A stretch of 64,000 bases of DNA from Pseudomonadota bacterium. GTDB taxonomy: Bacteria; Pseudomonadota; Alphaproteobacteria; Sphingomonadales; Sphingomonadaceae. Under the pieces are notes generated by a model. It had not been told where the DNA came from. It saw nothing but the letters and a program-made list of their open reading frames with translations, and did no database searches. Where the stretch lies: assembly GCA_021794525.1 (NCBI GenBank), contig JAJYQP010000001.1, forward strand, positions 1 through 64,000, read 5' to 3'. Numbering within the stretch: the first letter of the stretch is position 1; each line of letters starts with the position of its first letter. Below, one piece after another: positions 48,349-56,286 of this stretch. A program made the translations under genes and the position numbers.

Positions 48349-48594
48349 TTACCCTCCCAGCATCGGCGGCAGCGCGACGGCCATCAGGCCGCCGCCCACC
48401 GTCGCGCTCAGGATGAATACCAGCGTCCACGGCACCCAGCCGACGCGGTCGGGCTTGCCGATCCGGTCGCGCCGGTGGCGGCGGCGATCCATCACCAGCG
48501 CGAGCGCCGCGAGCGCGAGGAAACCCGCGCCGTAAAGTGCAAGCAGCACGGCATCGCTGGCGAAAACGAGCCAATCCGGGAGATAGCGATCCAT
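48349..48594 (-). CDS. Small two-helix membrane protein (81 aa)
   Basis: The 81-residue product has two transmembrane segments (WLVFASDAVLLALYGAGFLALAALAL split by charge at MDRRRHRRDR; then WVPWTLVFILSATVGGGLMAVAL). The basic linker suggests an inside loop. No function can be given. It is divergent from the EamA transporter gene. Confidence 0.6.
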   Translation of the reverse strand: MDRYLPDWLVFASDAVLLALYGAGFLALAALALVMDRRRHRRDRIGKPDRVGWVPWTLVFILSATVGGGLMAVALPPMLGG

Positions 48595-48669
48595 CGCGCG
48601 CCGATATGGGCGCGCGTCCCCGATCGGCAATGGCTTGCCCTGCCCGTCCCGCAGGATAAAGGCCGCGCG

Positions 48670-49581
48670 GTGCCCACCGACCAACGCCCGCTCCTCGCCA
48701 TGGCGCTGCGCCTCGCCGCGGTGGCGGTTCTGGCAACGCTGACGATGGCGGTGAAATACACGGTCGGGCGCGGGGTCGCCTTTCCCGAAGTGCTGTTCTG
48801 GCGCCAGTTCCTGACCGTGCCGATCCTTCTCGCATGGCTGGCATGGCGGCGCGAGACCGCGCGGCTGAGAACGAAGCGACTGCCCTCCCATTTCCGCCGC
48901 GCGATGATGGGCGCGGTGGGCATGGGCTTCACCTTCGGCGCGCCGGTTCTCCTGCCGCTGGCGGAATCGACCACGCTGGGCTTCACCACCCCGATCTTTG
49001 CGGTGATCTTCTCGGCGCTGCTGCTCAAGGAGAAGGTCGGCCCCTGGCGCTGGACGGCGGTAGCGGTGGGCTTTGCCGGCGTGCTGGTGATCGCCCGGCC
49101 CGACGGGCATCTGCCGCTGTTCGGCTCGCTCGTCGGGCTCGGCGCGGGGCTGATGGTGGCACTCATCAGCATCCAGGTGCGCGACCTCACCCGGACCGAC
49201 GAACCGCTGTCGATCGTGTTCTGGTTCGCGGCGCTTTCCGCCCCGGTGCTGGCGCTGTCCCTGCCCTTCGTGGCCAAGTCGCACACAGCCGAGCAGTGGG
49301 CTCTGCTAGGCGCCATCGGGGTGCTTGGTTGCGTGGGGCAGCTCTTCCTCACCGCCTCGCTCCGCTATGGCCAGGTCGCGAGTGTGATCGTGATGGATTA
49401 CAGCGCGCTCGCTTGGGCGAGCTTTTACGGCTGGGCGATCTGGGGCGACGTGCCCGCTGCGAGCACCTGGTTCGGCGCGCCGCTGATCCTGGCGGCAGGG
49501 CTCCTCATCGTGTGGCGGGAACGCGTGCTGGGCAAGACCCCGGTTGCGACCGCGGGAACCCTCCCCGCGGAGCAGGGTTGA
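48670..49581 (+). CDS. EamA/DMT-family transporter
   Basis: The 303-residue product has ten predicted transmembrane helices in two EamA repeats; the first includes FWRQFLTVPILLAWLAW and ESTTLGFTTPIFAVIFSALLLKE, the second SVIVMDYSALAWASFYGWAIWGD. It is a drug/metabolite exporter type; the substrate is unknown. GTG 48670 has AAAGG 7 bases upstream; ATG 48700 is the alternative. Confidence 0.88.
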   Translation: MPTDQRPLLAMALRLAAVAVLATLTMAVKYTVGRGVAFPEVLFWRQFLTVPILLAWLAWRRETARLRTKRLPSHFRRAMMGAVGMGFTFGAPVLLPLAESTTLGFTTPIFAVIFSALLLKEKVGPWRWTAVAVGFAGVLVIARPDGHLPLFGSLVGLGAGLMVALISIQVRDLTRTDEPLSIVFWFAALSAPVLALSLPFVAKSHTAEQWALLGAIGVLGCVGQLFLTASLRYGQVASVIVMDYSALAWASFYGWAIWGDVPAASTWFGAPLILAAGLLIVWRERVLGKTPVATAGTLPAEQG

Positions 49582-49637
49582 ATCGCCCAAGGTGGGTAAT
49601 GGGACTCCGGTCCCACCAGCAAAAAGGGATAGTTCCA

Positions 49638-49766
49638 ATGCGCAAGATCATGATCGCACTCGGCCTCGCAGTCACCACGCTCTCGCTGTCGGCCTGCGCC
49701 ACAGTGAAGGGCGTCGGCAAGGATATCCAGTCGGTCGGCGAGGCCGGCCAAGACGCCATCGACTGA
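49638..49766 (+). CDS. Entericidin-like small lipoprotein
   Basis: The 42-residue product has a lipoprotein signal, MRKIMIALGLAVTTLSLSAC, then ATVKGVGKDIQSVGEAG, which matches the entericidin A/B pattern. Such peptides are abundant, membrane-attached and stress-induced. A strong terminator follows within 26 bases, consistent with a short, highly expressed transcript. Confidence 0.8.
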   Translation: MRKIMIALGLAVTTLSLSACATVKGVGKDIQSVGEAGQDAID

Positions 49767-49791
49767 CAGACCGGTCAGCCCGAACACAGAG

Positions 49792-49821
49792 CCCCGCCCT
49801 CCCCGGCGGGGTTTCTTGTTT
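49792..49821 (+). terminator. Terminator after the entericidin-like gene
   Basis: A 7-bp stem CCCCGCC/GGCGGGG with a 6-base loop (49792-49811) is followed by a T-rich run to 49821. Confidence 0.8.
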
Positions 49822-49884
49822 CCCCCCTCAGTTTACCAGCCGCTCGCGGCCTTCCCGGTATGGTGCCCTGAGTTCGCGCCGCAA

Positions 49885-50046
49885 TTATCTTGCCGCTGGC
49901 GTTGCGGGGTAGCGTACGCCGATCACCGCCACCTCCGCCACCGCCGGATGGCCGTGAATCGCGCTTTCGACCTGCGAGCGATAGATGTTATTCCCGCCCG
50001 AGATGATCGTGTCCTTCATCCGGTCCTGGATGTAGATGTAGCCCGG
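49885..50046 (-). pseudogene. Relic of an acyl-CoA synthetase (C-terminal fragment)
   Basis: Reading minus, GYIYIQDRMKDTIISGGNNI followed by YRSQVESAIHGHPAVAEVAVIGV is the conserved C-terminal hinge of AMP-forming acyl-CoA ligases, which normally contain about 500 residues before it. Only about 55 residues remain, preceded by unrelated sequence and ending early at ATPAAR. The catalytic core is gone, so this is a remnant. Confidence 0.75.
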
Positions 50047-50104
50047 CAAAGGTAGCGGTGTCCCCGCCCTCCCGCCGCGACTGTCCCGACGCGGTCGGCA
50101 GCCA

Positions 50105-50827
50105 TCATGGTCCACCGATGGGGCGAGTAAAGCCCGATTCCCCCAGCGGCTGCGCCAGGCCGCGGGCCGCGCGCTGGATCGCCTCGTTGTCGTGGACGAA
50201 GCGGCCCCGCGCGGGCCGCATGGCGCAGTGGAGCGCGGCGCGGGCGACCGTCTCCGCCTCGATGGCGCGATATTTACGCCAGTCGCCCTGGAGGAGGGGA
50301 TTGATGAGAGGGCTTGCCAGCATCGCCAGCTTTTCCGCCGGGCGCGTCTCGCCGCGGCTGCCGCGCAGCAGGCCGGGGCGCAGCACGTCGAGCCGCCCGA
50401 TACCGATCCGGGCGAGATCGCGGTCGGTTTCTCCCTTCACCTTGAGGTAGAAGGCGTTGGAATGCGGGTCCGCGCCGACCGAGCTGATCGACACGAACCG
50501 TTCGACCCCGTGCGCCTTCGCCGCGCGGGCGACCGACAGCACCAGCTCCTGATCGACGGCCCGGAAGGATTGCTCGTCCTTCCCTGCCTTCTTCCGGGTG
50601 GTGCCGAGCGCGCAGATCAGCGCGGTGGGCCGGAGCGCCTCGATCACCTCGCCCCATTTGTCGGGCGCCGCGACGAAGACCTCCATCCGGGCACCGGGCG
50701 GAAGGGCCAGCTCGCCCCGGGCAATGGCGGCGAGACTAACATCCTCGCGGCCGACGCACAGCCGGATGACGTGCGAGCCGACCAGCCCGCTCCCACCCAC
50801 GAGCGCGATGCGCAACGGTTCAGACAT
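50105..50827 (-). CDS. NAD(P)-binding atypical SDR oxidoreductase
   Basis: The 240-residue product has the Rossmann motif IALVGGSGLVGSHVIRL, ALGTTRKKAG, and VSISSVGADPHSNAFYLKVKGE with the Tyr-x-x-x-Lys pair. It resembles HTATIP2/TIP30-like NAD(P)H-binding proteins. The substrate is unknown. Its ATG overlaps the end of the dGTPase-like gene by 8 bases, so the two are one transcription unit. Confidence 0.85.
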   Translation of the reverse strand: MSEPLRIALVGGSGLVGSHVIRLCVGREDVSLAAIARGELALPPGARMEVFVAAPDKWGEVIEALRPTALICALGTTRKKAGKDEQSFRAVDQELVLSVARAAKAHGVERFVSISSVGADPHSNAFYLKVKGETDRDLARIGIGRLDVLRPGLLRGSRGETRPAEKLAMLASPLINPLLQGDWRKYRAIEAETVARAALHCAMRPARGRFVHDNEAIQRAARGLAQPLGESGFTRPIGGP

Positions 50828-51980
50828 TCCGCAGGCCCTCCGGAGCCTTGCCGTAGATGCGCGCGCATTGCTCGATGGCATAGCGGTCGGTCATGCCGGC
50901 GATGAAGTCGCAGATGCGGCGGCTGCGCTCGGGCTCTCCCGTCGGCAGGTCCTCGCGCCAGTGCCGCGGCAGGGTCTTCGCATCCTGGCTGTAGGCGACG
51001 AAAAGCCGCGCGACCACATCGCGTGCGCGCTCGGCGGTGGCGATCTGGTCGGGGTGGTAATAGAGCTTGTCGTACAGGAACGCCTTGAGGCGCCGTTCCT
51101 CGACCGCCATGCCTGGCGAGAAGGCGGCGGTGGCCTTCCCGGCCTCACGCACGTCGGCGGCGCTGGCCATCCCGGCAGCGGCTGCACGGGTGGTTTCGAC
51201 GACATCGTTGACCATCACCCCGATCTGGTCGCGGACCAGCTCGCGCAGCTGCCGCTCGCGCGGGGCATTGGGGTGCCGCTTCTCGACCGCGCGCCATTGC
51301 CCGGCCACGAAGTCGAGCGCAAGGAGCTGGTCGAGCTCGAGGAAGCCCGAACGCAGCCCGTCGTCGATGTCGTGGTTGTCGTAGGCGATGTCGTCGGCGA
51401 GATTGGCAACCTGCGCCTCCAGGCTGGGCCACGACCCCAGCGCCAGCGGGAAGGCGCGATCGACTTCGCCCAGCGCCCAGTTCGGAGCGGCGACCGGGCC
51501 GTTGTGCTTGGCCATGCCCTCGAGCATCTCCCACGAGAGGTTCAGCCCCTCGTGATCGCAATAGGGACTCTCCAGCCGCGCCACGATGCGCACCGCGTGA
51601 GCGTTGTGATCGTAGCCGTCGGCCTGCGCCATTGCCTCCGCCAGCGCGCGCTCGCCGGCGTGGCCGAAGGGCGGATGGCCGATGTCATGCGCGAGGCACA
51701 GCGCCTCGGTCAGATCCTCGTCCAACCCGAGCAGGCGCGCGATGACCCGGCCGATCTGCGCGACTTCGAGGCTGTGGGTCAGGCGGGTGCGGTAGAAGTC
51801 CCCGTCGGGCGCGATGAATACCTGCGTCTTCGAGCGCAGACGGCGAAAGGCGGTGGAATGGATGATCCGGTCGCGATCACGCTGGAAGGCGCTGCGCTGG
51901 CCCCGCGTCGCGCCCCCGGCAGAGGCGAACTCGCGCCCGCGGCTGGCGGCAGGGTCGACGGCATAGGGGGCGGCAGGCAT
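50820..51980 (-). CDS. dgt: Deoxyguanosinetriphosphate triphosphohydrolase-like protein
   Basis: The 386-residue protein has the HD-domain dNTPase motifs: FRRLRSKTQVF, TRLTHSLEVAQIGR, LAHDIGHPPFGHAGE, and ADDIAYDNHDIDDG. The family splits dNTPs into nucleoside and triphosphate and, in some members, protects against phage. ATG 51980 is chosen where homologous sequence starts. It is co-transcribed with the oxidoreductase downstream. Confidence 0.92.
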   Translation of the reverse strand: MPAAPYAVDPAASRGREFASAGGATRGQRSAFQRDRDRIIHSTAFRRLRSKTQVFIAPDGDFYRTRLTHSLEVAQIGRVIARLLGLDEDLTEALCLAHDIGHPPFGHAGERALAEAMAQADGYDHNAHAVRIVARLESPYCDHEGLNLSWEMLEGMAKHNGPVAAPNWALGEVDRAFPLALGSWPSLEAQVANLADDIAYDNHDIDDGLRSGFLELDQLLALDFVAGQWRAVEKRHPNAPRERQLRELVRDQIGVMVNDVVETTRAAAAGMASAADVREAGKATAAFSPGMAVEERRLKAFLYDKLYYHPDQIATAERARDVVARLFVAYSQDAKTLPRHWREDLPTGEPERSRRICDFIAGMTDRYAIEQCARIYGKAPEGLRNV

Positions 51981-52035
51981 GGCCGCGCAGGTAGGCGGCG
52001 CGGCGCGGCGCGGCAACGGGAACAGACCGGCAACC

Positions 52036-52995
52036 TCAGCTCGCTGGCGGCAAACTCGGCAGACTGTCCACGAAGCGCACCAAATCGGTGGCGCTGCGGT
52101 CGGGGGCCTCCTCCATTGGGAGGTGGCCGATGCCGCGGTAGGAGACCGCCTGTGCGTTGGGGAGGTGCTTCCGCCACCAGCCGGCGGCCTCGAAGGGGAT
52201 CAGAGAATCCGCCTCACCCCACATCACCAGTGTCGGGACAGCGATCCGGCGAACCTGATCGGCGGTGAAGGTGGTCCACGGCTGCGCAAACCGCTCGCGC
52301 GTCGCCTGGCGGTTGCCGGGATAGCGCGCGAGCTCCCAGTAGCGATCGACCGCGGCGGGCGTCACGACGGCCTGGTTGGCGACGCTCTGGCGCAGGCTGC
52401 GCTCGACCAGCGGGCGCTGCATCATCTGGCTGGCGAGCGGGCCGATCACCGGCATCCTCAGCACGGTGAACGCGAGATTGCCGCCGCCTTGTTTCCGGAT
52501 CGGCGCCCCGCCCGCGTCGATCAGCACCAGCCCCCGCAGCCGCTCGGGATGGAGCATGGCGAAGCGCGCGGCATTGGCCCCGCCCATCGAATTGCCCGCC
52601 AGCACGAAACGGTCGAGCTTGAGCGCGTCGGCCAGCGCCAGCACGTCGCCCGCGAAGGCATCGGCGGAATAGCCACCCACCGCGGCGCCGGTGAGGCCGT
52701 GACCGCGCTGGTCGATGCGGATCAGGCGATAGCGGTCCTTGAGCCGGTCCACCCACGGCTGCCAGGTGTGGAGGTCGGCGTTGGAGCCATGCAGCAGCAC
52801 GATCACCGGCGCATTGCGCGGCCCCTCGTCGCGGTAATGGACCGTCGGCCCGGTCGAGAGCTGAACGAACTGCGAGGGCGGCGCACCGTATTTGGCGCGC
52901 ATCGCCGCCGCATCGGTATCGGGCACGCGCAGCAGCAGGAAGGCGCCGACCAGCACCAGCACGACAACCGCAAGACCGCGCCAAACCCATTTCAT
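52036..52995 (-). CDS. Alpha/beta hydrolase with N-terminal membrane anchor
   Basis: The 319-residue product starts with one transmembrane segment (GLAVVVLVLVGAFLLL), then an alpha/beta hydrolase domain: VIVLLHGSNADLHTW, DQRGHG, the nucleophile elbow GNSMGG, the acid in MWGEADSLIP and the His in YRGIGHLP. All three catalytic residues are present. It may act at the periplasmic face. ATG 52995 lies two codons into a TTG-started frame. The substrate is unknown. Confidence 0.9.
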   Translation of the reverse strand: MKWVWRGLAVVVLVLVGAFLLLRVPDTDAAAMRAKYGAPPSQFVQLSTGPTVHYRDEGPRNAPVIVLLHGSNADLHTWQPWVDRLKDRYRLIRIDQRGHGLTGAAVGGYSADAFAGDVLALADALKLDRFVLAGNSMGGANAARFAMLHPERLRGLVLIDAGGAPIRKQGGGNLAFTVLRMPVIGPLASQMMQRPLVERSLRQSVANQAVVTPAAVDRYWELARYPGNRQATRERFAQPWTTFTADQVRRIAVPTLVMWGEADSLIPFEAAGWWRKHLPNAQAVSYRGIGHLPMEEAPDRSATDLVRFVDSLPSLPPAS

Positions 52996-53020
52996 GCGCA
53001 ACGCCTCACCTCATACGTCA

Positions 53021-53037
53021 CCCGGGCTTGGCCCGGG
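53021..53037. repeat. REP-like palindrome at the truncated end of the beta-helix relic
   Basis: CCCGGGC, TTG, GCCCGGG belongs to the same dispersed family as 9259-9277 and 9852-9870. Homology of the neighbouring relic stops within about 25 bases of it. Confidence 0.6.
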
Positions 53038-53049
53038 GTGGTGCTTGTT

Positions 53050-53455
53050 TTCCATCGCAACCTGACCCGCACGCGGTAATGGACGATGTCGGCAGCGCCC
53101 TTCGACTTCATCCCGTCGTCCTTGGGGTTCTCCAGCGCAAAGTCGCGCAGGGTGACCTTGTCGCCGGTGACCAGCAGCCCCTCGCCCGCGCCCTTCTGGC
53201 CCGTGCAGTCGAGCACGGTCGGGTCCATGCCCGCGCCCTTCACGGTGACGCCGTTCGCATCGAGGCCGAGTTCGTCGGTAAGCGCGAAGCGGCCGCGCCC
53301 GGTTCCGCCACGTCGCCCGGCTGCGCGAGGATCAGCGCCTCCTGCAGCTTCTCCTGCGCGCCCTGGCCCGCCTCGACCTTGAGCGTGGCGGCGAAAGCTG
53401 GTGCGGCCAGCAGGCCGTCCAGTGCGAGCAAAGCGCCAATAAACGAACGGATCAT
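53050..53455 (-). pseudogene. Frameshifted, truncated parallel beta-helix protein
   Basis: An intact signal peptide and start are visible (MIRSFIGALLALDGLLAAPA; ATLKVEAGQGAQEKLQEALI). Around 53300 the reading must shift frame to continue with RFALTDELGLDANGVTVKGAG and TLRDFALENPKDDGMKSKGA. Sequence of the family then ends abruptly at HYRVRV, near a REP-like palindrome. A complete beta-helix protein of this type would be several hundred residues long. The copy is therefore broken twice. Confidence 0.7.
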
Positions 53456-53556
53456 CTCGGTCTCTCCCGGGCGCATCATGGCGAACGCAGCAAATCTTGC
53501 AAGCGCATCGCCTAGCCTGGGTCGAACCAAATGCCAATGAAAATGTGCCAAATAGG

Positions 53557-55155
53557 TTAGTCAAGCGCCTTGACGATGTCCTCGACCATCTTCTTGGCAT
53601 CGGCCAGCAGCATCATGGTCTGGTCCATGTAGAACACGTCGTTGTCGACGCCGGCGTAGCCCACGCCGCCCATGCTGCGCTTGATGAAGAAGACCTGCTT
53701 GGCCTTCTCGACGTCGAACACCGGCATTCCGTAGATGGGCGATGACTTGTCGGTCTTGGCCGCCGGGTTCACGACGTCGTTCGCGCCGATGATGAAGGCG
53801 ACGTCGGCCTGCGCGAACTCGCTGTTGATGTCCTCGAGCTCGAAGACCTCGTCATAGGGCACCTGCGCCTCGGCCAGCAGCACGTTCATGTGCCCCGGCA
53901 TCCGCCCCGCGACCGGGTGGATGGCGTATTTCACGTCCACGCCGTGCGCTTTGAGCTTGTCCGCCATCTCGCGCAGCGCGTGCTGCGCCTGGGCGACCGC
54001 CATGCCGTAGCCGGGGATGATGATGACCTTCTCGGCCTGCTCGAGGATGAAGGCGGCATCCTCGGCGCTGCCCTGCTTGTAGGGGCGCTGCTCCTTCGCC
54101 TCGCCGCCCGCGATGGCCTCGGCCCCGAAGCCGCCTGCGATCACGCTGAGGAAGCTGCGGTTCATCGCGCGGCACATGATGTAGCTGAGGATCGCGCCCG
54201 AGCTGCCGACCAGCGCGCCGGTCACGATCATCGCGGTGTTGTGCAGCGTGAAGCCCATCGCCGCCGCCGCCCAGCCCGAGTAGCTGTTGAGCATCGAGAC
54301 CACCACCGGCATGTCCGCCCCGCCGATCGGGATGATGAGCAGGAAACCGACCGCGAAGGCCAGCACGAGCAGCGTCCAGAACATCCACGCCGGGGCGGGG
54401 TCGACAAAGGCGAAGGCGGCGGTGAGGCCGAGGATGCCGAGCAGTATCGTAAGGTTGAGCAGGTGTCGCACAGGCAGAATGATCGGCTTGCCGCTCATGG
54501 TGCCGGCGAGCTTGAGGAAGGCGATCACCGAGCCGCTGAAGGTGATCGCGCCGATGGCGACGCCCAATGCCATCTCGATCCGGCTCTGCGGCAGGATGCG
54601 CAGGATCGTTGGCTCGGCGATGGGCGTGATCCGCTCGACGATCCCGAACGCCGCCGGATCGAGAAACGCCGCCGCCCCCACCAGCACCGCGGCGAGACCG
54701 ACGAGGCTATGAAACGCCGCTACCAGCTGCGGCATCGCGGTCATCGCGATGCGCCGCGCGGTGGTGAGGCCGATGACCGCGCCAATGGCGATCGCGGCGA
54801 GGATTTCTCCTGCACTAGCCCAATCGGGATAGGACATGTAACCGCAAGGACCCGGGCCATCGAACATGAAGGTCGAACCGTCGGTATTGCTATTCCGAAT
54901 TTGGGCACACTTCGCCGCATCTGGGAAAATCCAAGGGAAGTGCGTGACCAGCGTCGTCATCACCGCGATGGCCATGCCGATCATGCCGTAGCGGTTGCCC
55001 GCGCGACTGGTGGCGGGGCTCGAAAGCCCGCGCAGCGCGAGGATGAACAGCACTCCGCTGGCGAGATAGGCCAACGCCACCCACGGGTTCACCGCGTGGG
55101 CGGTCTCGGCCACGACGGGCAGCGTTTCGGGCGTGACGAGCGGAGCAGGCACCAT
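53557..55155 (-). CDS. pntB: Proton-translocating NAD(P) transhydrogenase subunit beta
   Basis: The 532-residue protein has about nine transmembrane helices and a C-terminal NADP-binding domain with VIIIPGYGMAVAQAQHALR, HPVAGRMPGHMNVLLAEA, and IGANDVVNPAA, all PntB signatures. It couples proton entry to NADPH formation from NADH. ATG 55155 has GGGG 6 bases upstream. It is separated from pntA2 by a repeat pair (55161-55256). A longer loop near residue 80 with two Cys (AKCAQIR, GPCGYM) looks periplasmic. Confidence 0.97.
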   Translation of the reverse strand: MVPAPLVTPETLPVVAETAHAVNPWVALAYLASGVLFILALRGLSSPATSRAGNRYGMIGMAIAVMTTLVTHFPWIFPDAAKCAQIRNSNTDGSTFMFDGPGPCGYMSYPDWASAGEILAAIAIGAVIGLTTARRIAMTAMPQLVAAFHSLVGLAAVLVGAAAFLDPAAFGIVERITPIAEPTILRILPQSRIEMALGVAIGAITFSGSVIAFLKLAGTMSGKPIILPVRHLLNLTILLGILGLTAAFAFVDPAPAWMFWTLLVLAFAVGFLLIIPIGGADMPVVVSMLNSYSGWAAAAMGFTLHNTAMIVTGALVGSSGAILSYIMCRAMNRSFLSVIAGGFGAEAIAGGEAKEQRPYKQGSAEDAAFILEQAEKVIIIPGYGMAVAQAQHALREMADKLKAHGVDVKYAIHPVAGRMPGHMNVLLAEAQVPYDEVFELEDINSEFAQADVAFIIGANDVVNPAAKTDKSSPIYGMPVFDVEKAKQVFFIKRSMGGVGYAGVDNDVFYMDQTMMLLADAKKMVEDIVKALD

Positions 55156-55160
55156 AATCA

Positions 55161-55256
55161 CCCCTCCCCTTCAGGGGAGGGGAAGGGGGTGGGGGATGTA
55201 GCAGGCCGCGCGGTTCGCACAGGCCCCACCCCAACCCCTCCCCTGAAGGGGAGGGG
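55161..55256. repeat. Paired inverted REP-like element (type II) between pntA2 and pntB
   Basis: Two copies of a 22-base palindrome, CCCCTCCCC/GGGGAGGGG, lie in opposite orientation (55161-55182 with loop TTCA; 55235-55256 with loop TGAA). Inner arms GGGGTGGGG/CCCCACCCC make the whole unit self-complementary, like a BIME. A third copy is at 63975-63996. It lies inside the pnt transcript, where it could stabilise or separate messages. Confidence 0.75.
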
Positions 55257-55282
55257 TTTTTCGGTTGTGTGCATCCCCACCC

Positions 55283-55564
55283 TTAGCGCTCCTTCTTCTG
55301 ATACATTTTCAGCATCCGCGCCGTCACCGCGAAGCCGCCGAAGATGTTGACGCTGGCGAGCACGATCGCCGCCAGCCCCAGCCACTTCGCCCCCGGCACC
55401 CCGGCCGCCGCCGCCGCGATCAGCGCGCCGACGATGATCACGCTCGAGATCGCATTGGTCACCGCCATCAGCGGCGTGTGCAGCGCGGGCGTGACCGACC
55501 AGACGACGTAATAGCCCACGAAACAGGCCAGCACGAAGATCGACAGGATGGAGATGAAGTCCAT
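55283..55564 (-). CDS. pntA2: NAD(P) transhydrogenase subunit alpha part 2 (membrane)
   Basis: The 93-residue product has three transmembrane helices (ISILSIFVLACFVGYYVVW, AISSVIIVGALIAAAAAGV, LGLAAIVLASVNIFGGFAV), matching the membrane part of PntA that is a separate chain in alphaproteobacteria. ATG 55564 overlaps the stop of the preceding nuclease gene by one base (TAATG), so its translation depends on the inserted gene. It is required for the proton channel. Confidence 0.95.
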   Translation of the reverse strand: MDFISILSIFVLACFVGYYVVWSVTPALHTPLMAVTNAISSVIIVGALIAAAAAGVPGAKWLGLAAIVLASVNIFGGFAVTARMLKMYQKKER

Positions 55565-56286
55565 TAGCAATCCTCGAAGGTGAAATTGAAGCGATACCGC
55601 TTCAGTCTGAGCGACGGGATAGCCCGAACGCCACTTCTGCAGCTCTTGTCGAACTCTGCCGCCACCAGAATTCCTCGAACTGGGGTGTTCGGCTCCTCTT
55701 CGATCAAGTCGCCCATGTAGCCGGTTATCTGGCCAATCGACTCGCGGCGCGCCAACCCAGCCTTAAGTTCGATAACGACCAACGCACCGGCCTCGTCCCG
55801 AGCGAGTATGTCCATAAAACCCGATTCGACACTTCGCTCCAAGCCCTCGTCGATGATCTGCAATCCGGGCTCGAGCTGGACAATCTCTCGCCGCAATTCC
55901 GACTGGAGATGCCTCTCCAACTCGAATTGCTTACCCTCATGCTTCTCTTTGATCGCCTGGCCGGCGATTTCGAGAGCAGCTTCGGAAGCGAACTCCGTCT
56001 CGTTCTCCCGGAACCTGGCATAGCAGCGCAACGAACTCTTGTAGGCCGCGAGGTTAGTATAAAGATTGTTTCCGGCGGTAATTTTGGACGGGTTAGGCTT
56101 GCCTGACTTTGCGTCCTGAGAAGAGTAGTTCAGCTCGGCCGCAACTTGTTCGGCCTCGCCCGCATCGACGATCGCGTCGAGGTTCCCATAGGCTTCCTCA
56201 ACTCTCTTGGCTTGCGAGAAATGCGTCGCCGCCGAATTCGGCGTATAGTTGGCTGCCAGCCACGCCTTGAATGCGGCTGATTTCAC
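55564..56286 (-). CDS. NucS/EndoMS-like (DUF91) nuclease inserted in the pnt operon
   Basis: The 240-residue protein has a C-terminal PD-(D/E)XK nuclease core with Asp159 (SGFMDIL), Glu173-x-Lys175 (VVIELKAG) and Gln186 (IGQITGYMGDL), as in the NucS/EndoMS family that cleaves mismatched or branched DNA. The N-terminal 110 residues are helical (FKAWLAANYTPNSAATHFSQ and YKSSLRCYARF) and recall the SAM-like binding domain of tyrosine recombinases, an inference. It overlaps pntA1 by 4 bases (ATGA) and pntA2 by 1. GC is lower than its neighbours. It has no known link to transhydrogenation and looks acquired. Role unknown. Confidence 0.85.
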   Translation of the reverse strand: MKSAAFKAWLAANYTPNSAATHFSQAKRVEEAYGNLDAIVDAGEAEQVAAELNYSSQDAKSGKPNPSKITAGNNLYTNLAAYKSSLRCYARFRENETEFASEAALEIAGQAIKEKHEGKQFELERHLQSELRREIVQLEPGLQIIDEGLERSVESGFMDILARDEAGALVVIELKAGLARRESIGQITGYMGDLIEEEPNTPVRGILVAAEFDKSCRSGVRAIPSLRLKRYRFNFTFEDC

